From contig NC_081414.1 in NCBI RefSeq assembly GCF_030272615.1, positions 308,803,164 through 308,867,163 on the forward strand: a stretch of 64,000 bases of DNA. The letters are read 5' to 3'. This document shows, piece by piece, positions 1 through 10,451 of this stretch. The position numbers and the translations under genes are program-made. The notes under the pieces were generated by a model, which had not been told where the DNA came from, searched no databases, and was given only the letters and a program-made list of their open reading frames with translations. Source of the stretch: Cryptomeria japonica. Lineage: Eukaryota > Streptophyta > Pinopsida > Cupressales > Cupressaceae. Position 1 is the first letter of the stretch; every line of letters starts with the position of its first letter.

Positions 1-173
1 TTGGAAAAAGATCTCTTCTCCTCCAAGGATCTTCTTTACACTTATAGAAAGATATTTCTTTTCAACTATCTTATCCTTGCTTGAAGAGTATTCCCTCTCT
101 TTCTTGGATTTATGGCATTGTTTCATAATGGATATCTTCTTTGTGACAAAGGTAGGTATCCTTATTCTATTTT

Positions 174-222
174 CCTTAAGATATCAACATTAAACTATGT
201 TGACATCTTAAGGGGGGGGGGG
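174..222 (+). other. Hairpin followed by an 11-base G run
   Basis: Positions 174-190 (ccttaagatatcaacat) pair with 197-213 with one mismatch around a 6-base loop. The right arm runs into a G tract at 212-222. Element A has a similar G run (from 7680) in its own 3' untranslated region, so this looks like a family feature of the 3' region. Function is unknown. Confidence 0.6.
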
Positions 223-254
223 CACCCACATTGCTCCTTTGTACCATACTTCAC

Positions 255-735
255 TCATGTATTGTATAGTGGGACTTTCTTGGAACTAGAGGGCAGCCTC
301 TTAGAGAAGGATGCCATCACTTTTCTCTTTGTATAGTGGGCCATTCTCGGAACCAAAGCACAAACTCTTAGAGAGAGATGTCATCACTTTTTCCTTGTAC
401 AGTGGGTCGCTCTCAGAACCAGTGCACACACTCTTAGAGCGAGATGTCATCACTTTTTCTCTTGTACAATAGGTCATTCTTGGAACTAGATCACAAACTC
501 TTAGAACGAGATGACACTTCTTTTTTCTGGTACAATGGGTCATTCTCAAAACCAGAGCACAGACTCTTAGAGAGAGATGTCATCACTTTTTCCTTGTACA
601 ATGGGTCATTCTCAAAACTAGACCATAGACTCTTCGAGAAAGATGATGTCAATTTTCTCTTATGTAGGGTGATTATTCTCAGAACTAGAGCACTGAATCT
701 TAGAGCGAGATGTCATGCCTTTCTTGACATTTGTA
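255..735 (+). repeat. Tandem repeat, about 66-67 bp unit, roughly 7 copies
   Basis: The block tacaatgggtcattctca, then a segment with actcttagag, then gagatgtcatcactttt recurs with starts near 265, 332, 398, 465, 531, 597 and 661, a spacing of 64-67 bp. Copies differ by substitutions and small indels. Because 66 is a multiple of three, part of the array (444-752) stays open as a 22-residue repeat peptide, but there is no other sign that it is translated. It lies in the 3' untranslated part of element B, after the G run. Confidence 0.85.
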
Positions 736-1380
736 CTATACATCTTATATAGGTTGTAGCGTACTTGGGCATAGACTCCTATGAGGTGCTTCGAACCTCA
801 CTTGCACACATGCGCATGAGGTTGGGTGGAACTAATGGTGTTATCACTCTCCTCCCTTACATGGATCACCTAGATAGACTCTGGGGGCTAGATTTCCATG
901 TCCTTCTCTCCATGGATCACCTAGTTTTAGGGGCAATATGTCCATGGCTTCTCTCTTATTTTCCTTTCTTCTCATGGATCACCAAAGTGTGTATTCATGT
1001 CCTCTCTCTCCTTCCTCTCATGAACCCATAGTTTTACTATTGATGGTTCATGGATGATGACATATTTGCTCTTTTATGTGATCACTCGTGTTTATGTAAT
1101 GGCATTTGTCTTTGTGTTTCAATTAGTTGTTGATACATTTGGATATTAAGGTCTCTTTGGCTAGTTGGTTTGTGGTCTTATGTCTTGCCTTCATTGTGTG
1201 TCTTTTGAGCTTTGTCTTGTTTTGTTTGTCTTGTTCTTTTTTGTTTTGTGTGCTCTTGCATATGTTTGAGTGAGTTAAGATCCTAAGATTGGGGGCTTTG
1301 TTCCTCAATATTAGTGATGTTTTATACTCCTTATGGTATTGCTCTACATCTCTCATCTTCATCTCTCTAATTCTTCTACT
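736..1380. other. Noncoding 3' region of element B
   Basis: No convincing gene. The stretch contains three spaced copies of catggatcacc (near 860, 910 and 973) and pyrimidine-rich sequence. Short open frames have no recognisable motifs. It ends at the left LTR of element A. Confidence 0.5.
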
Positions 1381-1553
1381 TGTAGCATCCTAAAATTGTG
1401 ACACTTGCAATTTCGACTGCATTTGGGTCTTCACGATGGTGGTGCAACGTTGAACCTAAATGGAGACCCCGAAACCTGTTTATAACACCAAAAACTACAT
1501 TTTTCTGCACCCTGGCCTAATCCCTCCTTGCACCCTGCTGTCCCAAGAGGTGG

Positions 1554-1660
1554 GACCATGGCGCCCAGCGCCCTGGTCCTTCTGGACTAGGGCGCCCAAC
1601 GCCCTGGTCCCCCGGGACCATGGCGCCCAGCGCCCTGGTCCCTGGCCCTATTTTGGGCCT
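1554..1660 (+). repeat. GC-rich palindrome array in the U3 part of the element A LTR
   Basis: Three tandem units of about 31 bp, each a near-perfect inverted repeat: GGACCA-GGCGC at one end and GCGCC-TGGTCC at the other. The right LTR has only two units (about 8163-8222), and several of its CpG sites are TpG or CpA. Each unit could form a hairpin. Position upstream of the TATA box suggests a promoter or enhancer role, which is inference. Confidence 0.8.
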
Positions 1661-1763
1661 AGTCTCTTTTGGGCATCGGGTCTTTAAGTTTGCAATTCGG
1701 GAAATAATGTTTCCTGGTCGGCCTAAGGTCGAGAAAATCAGTCTATCAGCTCTAATTGACAAG

Positions 1764-1770
1764 TATATAA
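1764..1770 (+). promoter_or_regulatory. Putative TATA box in the 5' LTR of element A
   Basis: The sequence tatataa lies about 380 bases into the LTR, downstream of the GC-rich palindrome array. The right LTR has the same site at 8342-8348. This is where the element's transcript would be expected to start shortly downstream. Confidence 0.6.
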
Positions 1771-2656
1771 ACTACTTTTCCTCTCCTAGAAAAGGAGAAA
1801 GAGGAAGACATATGTGTGCAAAAGGCGGAAGCGATATTCAAATATTCGAACATTCAAACATTCAAGCATTCAAGCATTCCTTCAAGCAATTGAGCATTCT
1901 AAGTCTCCATTCAAGACTAGGTGTTGCATTCAAGACAAGGATTCAACCATTGAAGAGGAGATCACTTACAACATGCAAAATACAACATTCATTACACCTT
2001 CGCATGTAAGAATACAAACATTCTTACAACAAGGTATTAGTACTTGTTTACATTACAAACATTTACATTTACAGCATTCTCATTTCTTGGTTAATTCCAA
2101 AACCGGGGTTTGACCTAAAGGCAAACCCCTCATCCCTAACCCCCCAATCATACTCTCTTTTATGTGTGTAGGTTGCAGGTACGCGGCTGTAATTGAAGAT
2201 CTGGAATCCTTGTGCAGAGACGAACAGATCCCCCTTCGTTTCACGGATTTTTCAGAGGACTGTGTGCATGTCGGGCACCATCGTCCTATCAAATTTTGCT
2301 CAAATTTGTAGAACAGAACTGTCTCAACATTTTACTACTAATTCCAGGTCCGCAGCTTCATCCCATATCCCTATCTCTGTTTATAAGTGAATCTTTCCTA
2401 CTTTACATGCATTCCTAGTTCAATCTTCCTAGCTATATTCTTTACAAAAGAGGGTATCCTTGATGTCTTAACCCTTGAAACTCATTTAGAATCCAATCTT
2501 GCATTGCGTGGGATTGGATCTTGTGGGTTTCAACCCCTCTTTTGAATGTAAAGTCTCCCCTAAGTGAAAACCATCAACCCTAGTGACTCTCCCTTCTCTC
2601 TCCTTGGAGTTGGGGAGGGGAGAACAACTAGGGTTCAATTTTTCCGCTTTACATTT

Positions 2657-2674
2657 TGGTGAACCCGACATGAC
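2657..2674 (+). other. Putative primer-binding site of element A
   Basis: Three bases after the LTR end comes tggtgaacccgacatgac, starting with TGG as required to pair with the CCA end of a tRNA. The primer tRNA is not identified; it is not the initiator-Met site used by the Copia elements in this window. Confidence 0.6.
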
Positions 2675-3838
2675 CATCCTCATTCTGATTATTCATGGTT
2701 AGATCTGAAATTTTTTCCTTCCTAATTATATTTCCATGTTTGATCTTTTGTAAATTTTAGAGGTTGATTGCATAAAAACCCTAAAATTTTCTTTTTAGTA
2801 ATTAAACTTGTGAAATGTTTAATTGTTAATGCTTGTTTCAGATTTACCCTTCTATTGCAAATTGTCAATTCATATTTGTGCTTTAATTCTGAAAATTAAG
2901 TGGTTAAATGTCAAAACCCTAATTTTTAAAACCTTCTTGATTCAACCTTTGACTGATAATTTCACTAATCAAAACACCTCCAAATCGGCTGTAACTTTGG
3001 ATTCCACAATAAAATCACAATATCTTTCATCCCTAAAAATTTGGAAAAAAGTTGCGAGGACCGTGTGCACCCCAAGCGCCCTCGTCCCCGACATTTTTTC
3101 TGAAATTTCGGGAGCTAGATCTTACTGTATTTTTCTGCTAAAATCCAGAATTTTGGCTGATTTTATCAATTTTAACACTCTCAAAATTAAAGTCAAAGTT
3201 GGTCTAGAGATTGCTTGGTTTGAGGCTTCTAATCATTCAAAAATCATTGAAATTAAAATTCATATCAAAATTGTGTTTCTTACAGTCCTAAATCTGAAAA
3301 GTGTGTTGGCATTCATTCGAAATTTCAGTGTTTTATTCAAATCTTTACAATTTGTGACTTTTTGAAATCAAGTGTTTAATTGCAACAACTTTGATTTCCA
3401 CTTTCAAATTTGAATTTTGCATGAAATTGAGTCAATTTTTAAATTTCAAAACTTGCATTGCTTTCAGCATTCCCTCTAAAATCATAAAATTCAAAATTTC
3501 AGTTTCGCTCTCTTTTTCAAAATTCAAATTTTGCATTTTTCAACAATCTTGGTAGGGTTCAATTTTGAGATTGCAACTTTAATTTGGCCTATCTACAGAT
3601 CGTAAAATCACTCAATTTTTTCAGATTAGCTTTAAAATCATCATAACTTTCATCCCTGAAAATTTCGAAAAAAGTTGCGAGGACCATGTGCACTCCGTTC
3701 GCCATAGTCCCGGACATTTTTTCCGAAATTTTGGGAGATTGTCCTGATTGTATTTAACAGCTTAAATCTAGGAGATTGGCTGGTTTTATTGAAATTTGCT
3801 ACCTCTAAAATTCAAAATCTTCTCTCTTTCTTTAGTGC
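2675..3838 (+). other. Untranslated leader of element A with two duplicated hairpins
   Basis: About 1.16 kb lies between the primer site and the first gag ATG. A segment of about 120 bp occurs twice (around 3010-3135 and 3632-3755). Each copy holds an inverted repeat: aaaatttcgaaaaaagt on the left and acattttttccgaaatttt on the right (second copy, 3659-3675 and 3714-3732), around a loop with gaggacc-tgtgcac. Open frames here (for example 2823-3365) have no recognised domain. A packaging or dimerisation role is possible but unproven. Confidence 0.65.
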
Positions 3839-6800
3839 ATGAGTTTTACAACAATAAGCCCTACTTACACTATTCCCGTTAGACAAAGCCTTAGAATTAA
3901 GTCCTTCCAAGGTTTAATTACTGAGGAGATGGAACCTAATTTGAATGGCCTTTTTAACGAGGACATGGGTAATTCCTCTAATCCTCTTAATGATGAAGAA
4001 GCTCTCCATGAGGTTTCTGTAGAACAACTTTCAAAATTGGATAACCAATTTGATGATTTTCGACAATGGATGTCTCAAGAATACCTTGATAGTGAAGCTC
4101 TTTCATTAATTGAGGGTCTAAAACGTATGGTTCAAAGTGATAAGAATGGAATTGATATTTTGCGTGGTATTGCACACATTGTGGATTCGAATGTGATGCC
4201 TATGAAAAGTTGTGCCGAAACCTTAGGTTATACACAACCTCCTACTCAAGCTAATCATTCTATTCCTTTGACAACTTCTATTGCTAGTATACCTACTTTT
4301 ACATCAAACATAATGACTACTTCAATACAAGACATTCCTCCTATGATCACCAGTCATGGGGGCAATCCAACTTCTTCATTCATTCCTTCAATGAGTGTTC
4401 CTATTATATCTCCACAAATGAACATGACGCAAGGGGGCAATTCATTTAACCCTTCCATTCCTCCTTGTAGTGTTCCTCCTTTCCAATCATCTCCTATGAC
4501 TAACTATTATAGTGTCCCACCACCCTACTCTCTACCTTCTTTCAATAACATAACACCTCTATACAATCTAACACGTCTAATATGAACTCTTCGACTGAAG
4601 CGACCATTAACAATCTTGCACAAACTGTCTCTTCTTTGCAGCAACAAATTGCCTCTATGAATCAATCTAAGTTTAGTGTGCCCACATTTGATGTTGCGAG
4701 CCCACTTTCTCTTGACATTGTTCGAGCTATCCCCCCTAAACATGTTGAAATTCTGCATTTGGAGCTTTATAATGGTAAGGGTGATCCTCTAACACATGTT
4801 AAGACCTTTCAAACAATATGTACTGATTTTGCTTATGACCAAAGGTTGCTTGCAAAACTGTTTACTAGAACATTAAGAGATAAAGCCCTACAATGGTATT
4901 GCTTGTTACCTTCTTATTCTATTACTTCTTTCGAACAACTTGCAAATGCTTTTATTCAACAATTTCAAAACAATATAAGTCCTAAAGTTACTTTGATTGA
5001 TTTAATGCATTGTAAACAAGGTGTTAAAGAAAAAGTGACTGATTTCATTGGTAGATATAAGCATTTGTATGCTCAAATTTCTTTTCCAGTGCCTGAAATG
5101 ATATTCAAAGAATCTTTATTTCTAATTTACAAAAAGATATCAGAGAAAAACTTCTATTTTCTGAGTTTACTTCTTTCCAACAGTTGTGCGCAACTCTTCA
5201 CAATTATCAACTGACTGTGAGTCAAATGGAACAAGCAAATCCTATGGCTCTGAGTGATAAGGGTGATAGTAGTCAACAACCATTTGGGAAGTTTAAACCA
5301 AATAGAGAGTCCATTAAATTCAATGAAAACATCATCAACAACAATGTGAATGCAACATCAGGTGTGCCTCCTATTTCTAAGTTTTTCAAGAAAGAAAGAA
5401 AGTTTACTCCTTTGAATGAATCATTGCATAGTATTATGAATAAGTTATTGGAACAAAATGTGCTTACTCTTCCTCCTATAAGGCAAATAGATCCTGCAAA
5501 GATTAATTCACCCTATTTTGATAACAAATCTTTTTGTCAATTTCATCGTCAACTTGGGCATGATACTGAAAAATGTTTTGCTTTAAAGGGTAAAATTCAA
5601 GATTTGATTGATAATAATACTATCTCTGTTTCTGGTGTGAATGATAAAGGCAACACATCTATAGCTCCTCCTAACCAAAATCTTTAGATTTTTACTGATC
5701 CATTACCTTCTCATACCTCTAATGCGATTGATACTAATGATTCCTCTGTCTCACCTGATGATCTTGTGTCTATGACTCCGAATGTGATTAACTTTGTAGA
5801 GTAGTAGAAAATCCCTAAAGAACTTTCCATCACATTTGATTCCAGTGAAACTATCAGGGCACCTGATGGTCCTTTATATATAGTTGCAAAAGTCAAGAAT
5901 ATACCTTGCCGTGGAGTGCTTATTGATCCTTCTTGTATGGTTAATATCATTATTGAAGAATTTCTTTTTACTTTGCAATTGAATCAAGTGATCTATGATG
6001 AAACAAATGTGGTTGTGAAACTATTTGATGCATTTTCTTCTCCTGCAATTGGTTCTATTACATTACCTATTGAGGTCCATAACAAATCCCTTGATGTGGA
6101 CTTTGCTATTATTCCATCATCTGAACAATTTCGTGTGAAGCTAGGCTATCCTTGGCTATCTTCCATGAAAGCTATTGCTTCTCCTATTCATAAGTGTCTG
6201 AAATTTCCCCATAATGGTGAAGTTGTTACTGTCAATCATAGTCTCTTTAAACCAACTGAAAGAACTTCTAGCGTTCCTATTGATTACTTTGGGCCTAAAC
6301 AATTCCAACCTCTTCCTCCGCGAAGTGATCATCTTTTCAAATCTTATCAAAAGTGGAAAAAAGATATGATCCTATCTCTAAGTGAACCTAGAACACCCAA
6401 ACTGGACATTCCTATTGTTCTTGAGAAGGAAGTGCTTCCCTTGAAAGATAAAACTAATGTCTTTCCTCAAGAAGATTCCCAACCCATTCTTATGAATGTG
6501 ACTATGACTATATCTAATAAACTTCCTAAAAGTAGACCTATCCCTCCTCGTCATGATGGACTTGGTCTCCTTCCTAAACTGAATATTCCTCCCTTATATG
6601 GAGTAGTTCCTCCTCCTTCCTCTTATGGAGAGAAGAGACCTTCCTCTTCTCCTATTGTTCAACCTAAGAGACCACAACCTAAACACCCAAGTGATAAGGA
6701 TGAGAATATTCCTCCTCCTCAATCTTCTCAACTTCCTACTAAGACTAGACGGAATCGTTCTGCATGTGAACGCCGAGGAAAGCATCGTCTTAGAGCTCAG

Positions 6801-7244
6801 GCAGCTGCTTCTCAAACTTTGCAATCCCCAAAAACACCTTCAACTAATATTATTCCATTTTCTCCTCAGCTGACGATTGAGCCGAAATCTCCTGAACATA
6901 ATATGCATGATGGTCTTGATCCTGTGCGAGTTAAAGGTCTTATTTTTATAAATCTTGATGATAATATAGATGAAAATGTTATTCATGATGAAAATGTTAC
7001 TCCTGTTCATTCTGATAGTGAATATGAATATGTTGATGTTGATAACCATCTATCTAATGAAATTTCTAAAGCACTTATCCTAGCTCCTAGACAAGAACAT
7101 CGTGGCTTGGGATATGAACATAGCCCTTGTTTGGATCTTGTGATAGCTCCATCTGCTGTGTTGGATGTTTCTCCTCTAGCGTGTTTCCTACCTTCCCGAA
7201 ATATTGGTCAACAAGATCGGGGGGAAGATGACATGCTAGACTAG
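3839..7244 (+). pseudogene. gag: gag-protease polyprotein of element A, broken
   Basis: Four consecutive open stretches form one gag-protease gene. 3839-4585 is the N-terminal gag part, low in complexity and rich in Pro, Ser and Thr. 4582-5214 holds the retrotransposon gag domain, including the LRDKALQWY motif. 5184-5687 has a zinc-knuckle-like CQFH-x4-GHDTEKC. 5916-7244 has a retropepsin-like region whose active site reads LIDPSCMVN instead of a canonical D-S/T-G, then LGYPWLSSMKA. From about 6400 it becomes a proline-rich tail with a basic patch (TRRNRSACERRGKHRLRAQ) and an acidic end. Single-base indels near 4570 and 5120 and stops at 5685 and about 5803-5808 break the frame. Polymerase domains are missing altogether. 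The protease may be inactive. Confidence 0.8.
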
Positions 7245-7989
7245 TTTATTAGCATAGCAGACTCTCTCCTCCTCTCTTGATCTCTTTTGTTACTTCTTCT
7301 ATGTGTTATTCTCATTCTTCTATTTGTTGTCCTTAGTGTTGTCTACTTGAGGACGATGCATAACATTGAGATCTCTTTTGGTCTCTCTCATGTTGACTCA
7401 AAAGACACATGTGTTCCCTTCTTCTAGGTGACCTTCCTTGATTGGGGAATGAAGAACAATTATGCATACATACATACGATATACATGAATTACCATACAA
7501 CATACTGACCCCGAGGAAAGTGAAGTCACCTTGTGCTTTGTGTTTTGTGTCTATTATCCTTGGGCTTATCTCACACTTGGGGCTAAATCCTTGTGATAAA
7601 GTGCTCCTTTCTCATTTCTTATATGTATCACTACCTTAAAGCAATCACCCCGGTGAGGCGTGTGCGATCACTTTAACGTAGGGGGGCATACATCCCATCC
7701 ATATCTTTTGAAGATACTTGAAAATTTCTTGACAAATTTAACTTTGCCTTGAAAATTTTGATATCTTTCTTGCATGACTCATAGTGAGGGAACCTTACTA
7801 CTGACAGTCATGGTTCTCCCTCGTGATCTTCCCTTTTACTTTGTCAATCGAAGTCATAAGATCCTTAGTCCACTGGGGGCTTGGTGTATCTTGCCTCCTT
7901 GACGTGGTGAAAGTTTTTCAATGTTGTTTCCTTGTACTTTATTGGAAGTATGAGCGTATGCTTATAATCTCGCTAAAGTGGGGGCTAAA
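7245..7989 (+). other. 3' untranslated region and polypurine tract of element A
   Basis: No coding signal after the stop of the gag-protease frame. A G run starts at 7680 and the region ends in aaagtgggggctaaa (7975-7989), directly before the right LTR, which fits the plus-strand primer tract. The 7442-7639 open frame is short and unsupported. Confidence 0.7.
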
Positions 7990-9231
7990 TGTAGCATCCT
8001 AAAATTGCGACACTTGCAATTTCGACTGCATTTGGGTCTTCATGATGGCGGCGCAACGTTGAACCTGAATGGAGACCCCGAAACCTGTTTATAACACCAA
8101 AAACTGCATTTTTCTGCACCCTGGCCTGATCCCTCCTTGCACCCTGCTGTCTCGAGAGATGGGACCATGGCACCCAATGCCCTGGTCCTTCTGGACTAGG
8201 GCACCTAGTGCCCTGGTCCCTGGCCCTATTTTGGGCCCGGTCTCTTTTGGGCATCGGGTCTTTAAGTTTGCAATTCGGGAAATAATGTTTCCTGGTCGGC
8301 CTAAGGTCGGGAAAATCAATCTATCAGCCCTAATTGACAAGTATATAAACTACTTTTCCTCTCCTAGAAAAGGAGAAAGAGGAAGACATATGTGTGCAAA
8401 AGGCGGAAGCGATATTCAAATATTCGAACATTCAAACATTTAAGCATTCAAGCATTCCTTCAAGCAATTGAGCATTCTAAGTCTCCATTCAAGGCTAGGT
8501 GTTGCATTCAAGACAAGGATTCAACCATTGAAGAGGAGATCACTTACAACATACAAAATACAACATTCATTACACCTTTGCATGTAAGAATACAAACATT
8601 CTTACAACAAGGTATCAGTACTTGTTTACATTACAAACATTTACATTTACAACATTCTCATTTCTTGGTTAATTCCAAAACCGGGGTTTGACCTAAAGGC
8701 AAACCCCTCATCCCTAACCCCCCAATTGTCCTCTCTTTTCTGTGTGTAGGTTGTAGGTACACGGCTGTAATTGAAGATCTGGAATCCTTGTGCAGAGACA
8801 AACAGATCCCCCTTTGTTTCGCGGATTTTTCGGAGGACCGTGTGCACGTCGGGCGCCATCGTCCTATCAACTTTCACTCAAATTTGTAGAACAACACCAT
8901 CTCGACATTTTACTACTAATTCCAGGTCCGCAGCTTCATCCCATATCCCTATCTCTATTTATAAGCGAATCTTTCCTACTTTACATGCATTCCTAGTTCA
9001 ATCTTCCTAGCTATATTCTTTACAAAAGAGGGTATCCTTGATGTCTTAACCCTTGAAACTCATTTAGAATCCAATCTTGCATTGCGTGGGATTGGATCTT
9101 GTGGGTTTCAACCCCTCTTTTGAATGTAAAGTCTCCCCTAAGTGAAAACCATCAACCCTAGTGACTCTCCCTTCTCTCTCCTTGGAGTTGGGGAGGGGAG
9201 AACAACTAGGGTTCGATTTTTCTGCTTTACA
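7990..9231 (+). repeat. 3' LTR of element A
   Basis: Direct repeat of 1381-2653 with many substitutions, one missing 31-bp palindromic unit and visible loss of CpG sites. TATA box at 8342-8348. It is followed by ctac and the resumed sequence of element B. Confidence 0.9.
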
Positions 9232-9286
9232 CTACTTTACCAATAGTATTGGCATAATCCATACTCAAGCTAAAGTGGGGGCTAAA

Positions 9287-10451
9287 TGTAGTGTCATAAA
9301 ATTGTGACCCTAGCAATTTTATCCACATTTGAGGTTCTCACCTTAGCGACAACATCTTCCTTCCCAACTAAGACTTCTCTCTACATTTTCACCTTGAACC
9401 TCTCCTTTTTTAAGCCATGTTTTTTTTCCTTTAGACCCTGTCCGGACCCCAAGATAGGGCAGGACAGGGGCGTGGTACCCCTGTCCCCCCCTCTTAGGGT
9501 GGCCCCAAGATAGGTCCCTCTGGTCCTATTTGCATTTCAGGATTTAAAATCCCCCTGATGTCGGCCTTTAGTAAGATGAATTAATCTTTTGAGGCATGTA
9601 TAAAAGGGGAGTTGGTCCTCTCATTTGCATAGATAGAATATACATGAAATCCACGATAGGTGAAATTTAAGCGAAAGGTCTTCATCAAGCATTCAAGTCT
9701 TCTTCTTCATGTGTTTTCTTCATTCATCCATTGGACCAACATTAGAACATTCATTTTTAAACATGTGTATGTGTTAGGGTTTTTTCATGTTACATGCCAT
9801 TTCATGCAACACTTGTGATTGCATTCAAGAAACAAAGCAATGATCATCAGCAAATTGCAGATCTACAAGGTATACATTTCCATTATTTACATTTAAACAT
9901 TTGCAATTACTTTCTTTCAAGATTGATTGCTCAACCAGGGTTTGACTGAGGCAAACCCCTATCCACAACCCTTCTTCTCTTCTTTTATGTTTGTAGGTTG
10001 TAGGTGCGCAACTGTAATTGCAAGTTTGGGCTTCATTTGCAGAGATGGAAAAACCCTTTTTATTTCAGAGATTTTTTTGGAGGACTGTGTGCACTTTGAA
10101 CACCGTCTTGATGACTTTTCTCCAAATTTGTAGGACAAATTCATATCAGTCTAAATATCTCAGATCTGAAGTTACAACACGATCCTGAATTGGTAGCTCC
10201 TCATTTCACCCATTTTATCTCTCTTTTCTGCATAGTCAACAAGTTAATTCTTCTACTTACAAAAGAGGGAAAATTACATTCTAACACTTGCAATCCACTT
10301 AGAATTCACATTGTTGTTTCCCTTGGATATGGATCTAGTGGATTCAACCCCTCTTTTGAATGTAAAGTATCTCCCAAGTGAAAATCATCCTAATGATTGC
10401 CTTTCTCTCTCCTAGGTAGGGAATCAGTAGGGTTCAATTTTTCACTTTATA
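9287..10451 (+). repeat. 3' LTR of element B
   Basis: It begins TGTAGTGTCATAAAATTGTG after a purine tract identical in kind to that of element A and shares several blocks with the element A LTR: the tail-to-tail motif near 9940-10130 and the end block gggttcaatttttcactttata. A TATA box (tataaaa) is at 9599-9605. Divergence from the element A LTR is high, so it is a different family or a much older member. Confidence 0.75.

Larger units (their letters stand above)
1381..2653 (+). repeat. 5' LTR of element A
   Basis: It aligns over its whole length with 7990-9231. TGTA...TACA ends are present. It is 31 bp longer than the right LTR because of one extra GC-rich palindromic unit near 1560-1655. 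It holds a TATA box at 1764-1770. Confidence 0.9.
1381..9231 (+). mobile_element. Element A: non-autonomous Gypsy-like LTR retrotransposon (gag-protease only)
   Basis: Two direct repeats, 1381-2653 and 7990-9231, begin TGTAGCATCC and end CTTTACA. They bound an interior with a primer-binding-like site, a leader, a gag/protease-like region and a purine tract before the right LTR. CTAC flanks both outer ends. The 7.85-kb element has no reverse transcriptase, RNase H or integrase motif in any frame I examined, and its coding region ends at 7244, leaving no room for them. The layout matches terminal-repeat retrotransposons that carry only GAG (TR-GAG type). Protease-like features and the long proline-rich tail resemble the Tat/Ogre side of Gypsy, but that placement is tentative. 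Confidence 0.85.
1..10451 (+). mobile_element. Element B: partial Ty3/Gypsy-like element (3' part), split by element A
   Basis: Two separated pieces (1-1380 and 9232-10451) read as the 3' untranslated region and 3' LTR of one plus-strand LTR retrotransposon. The second piece starts with a short internal stretch, a purine-rich tract (aaagtgggggctaaa, ending at 9286) and then an LTR beginning TGTAG. Element A has the same tract and LTR start, so A and B are related families. Element A sits between the pieces and is flanked by CTAC on both sides, as expected for a target duplication of 4-5 bp. The 5' LTR, gag and any pol of B lie left of the window. That the pieces belong together is inference from their order and the matching ends. 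Confidence 0.6.

Noticed and set aside
255-735. CRISPR-like array
   Set aside because: Repeats are directly tandem and diverged, without unique spacers, in a plant-type sequence.
1460-2009. Several frames in the LTRs of element A (also 8069-8443)
   Set aside because: They cross the LTR promoter and palindrome array and have no motif; LTR sequence is not expected to code.
2823-3365. A 180-codon frame as a gene upstream of gag
   Set aside because: It overlaps the duplicated hairpin leader, has no motif and is not matched by a frame in the second copy of the duplicated segment.
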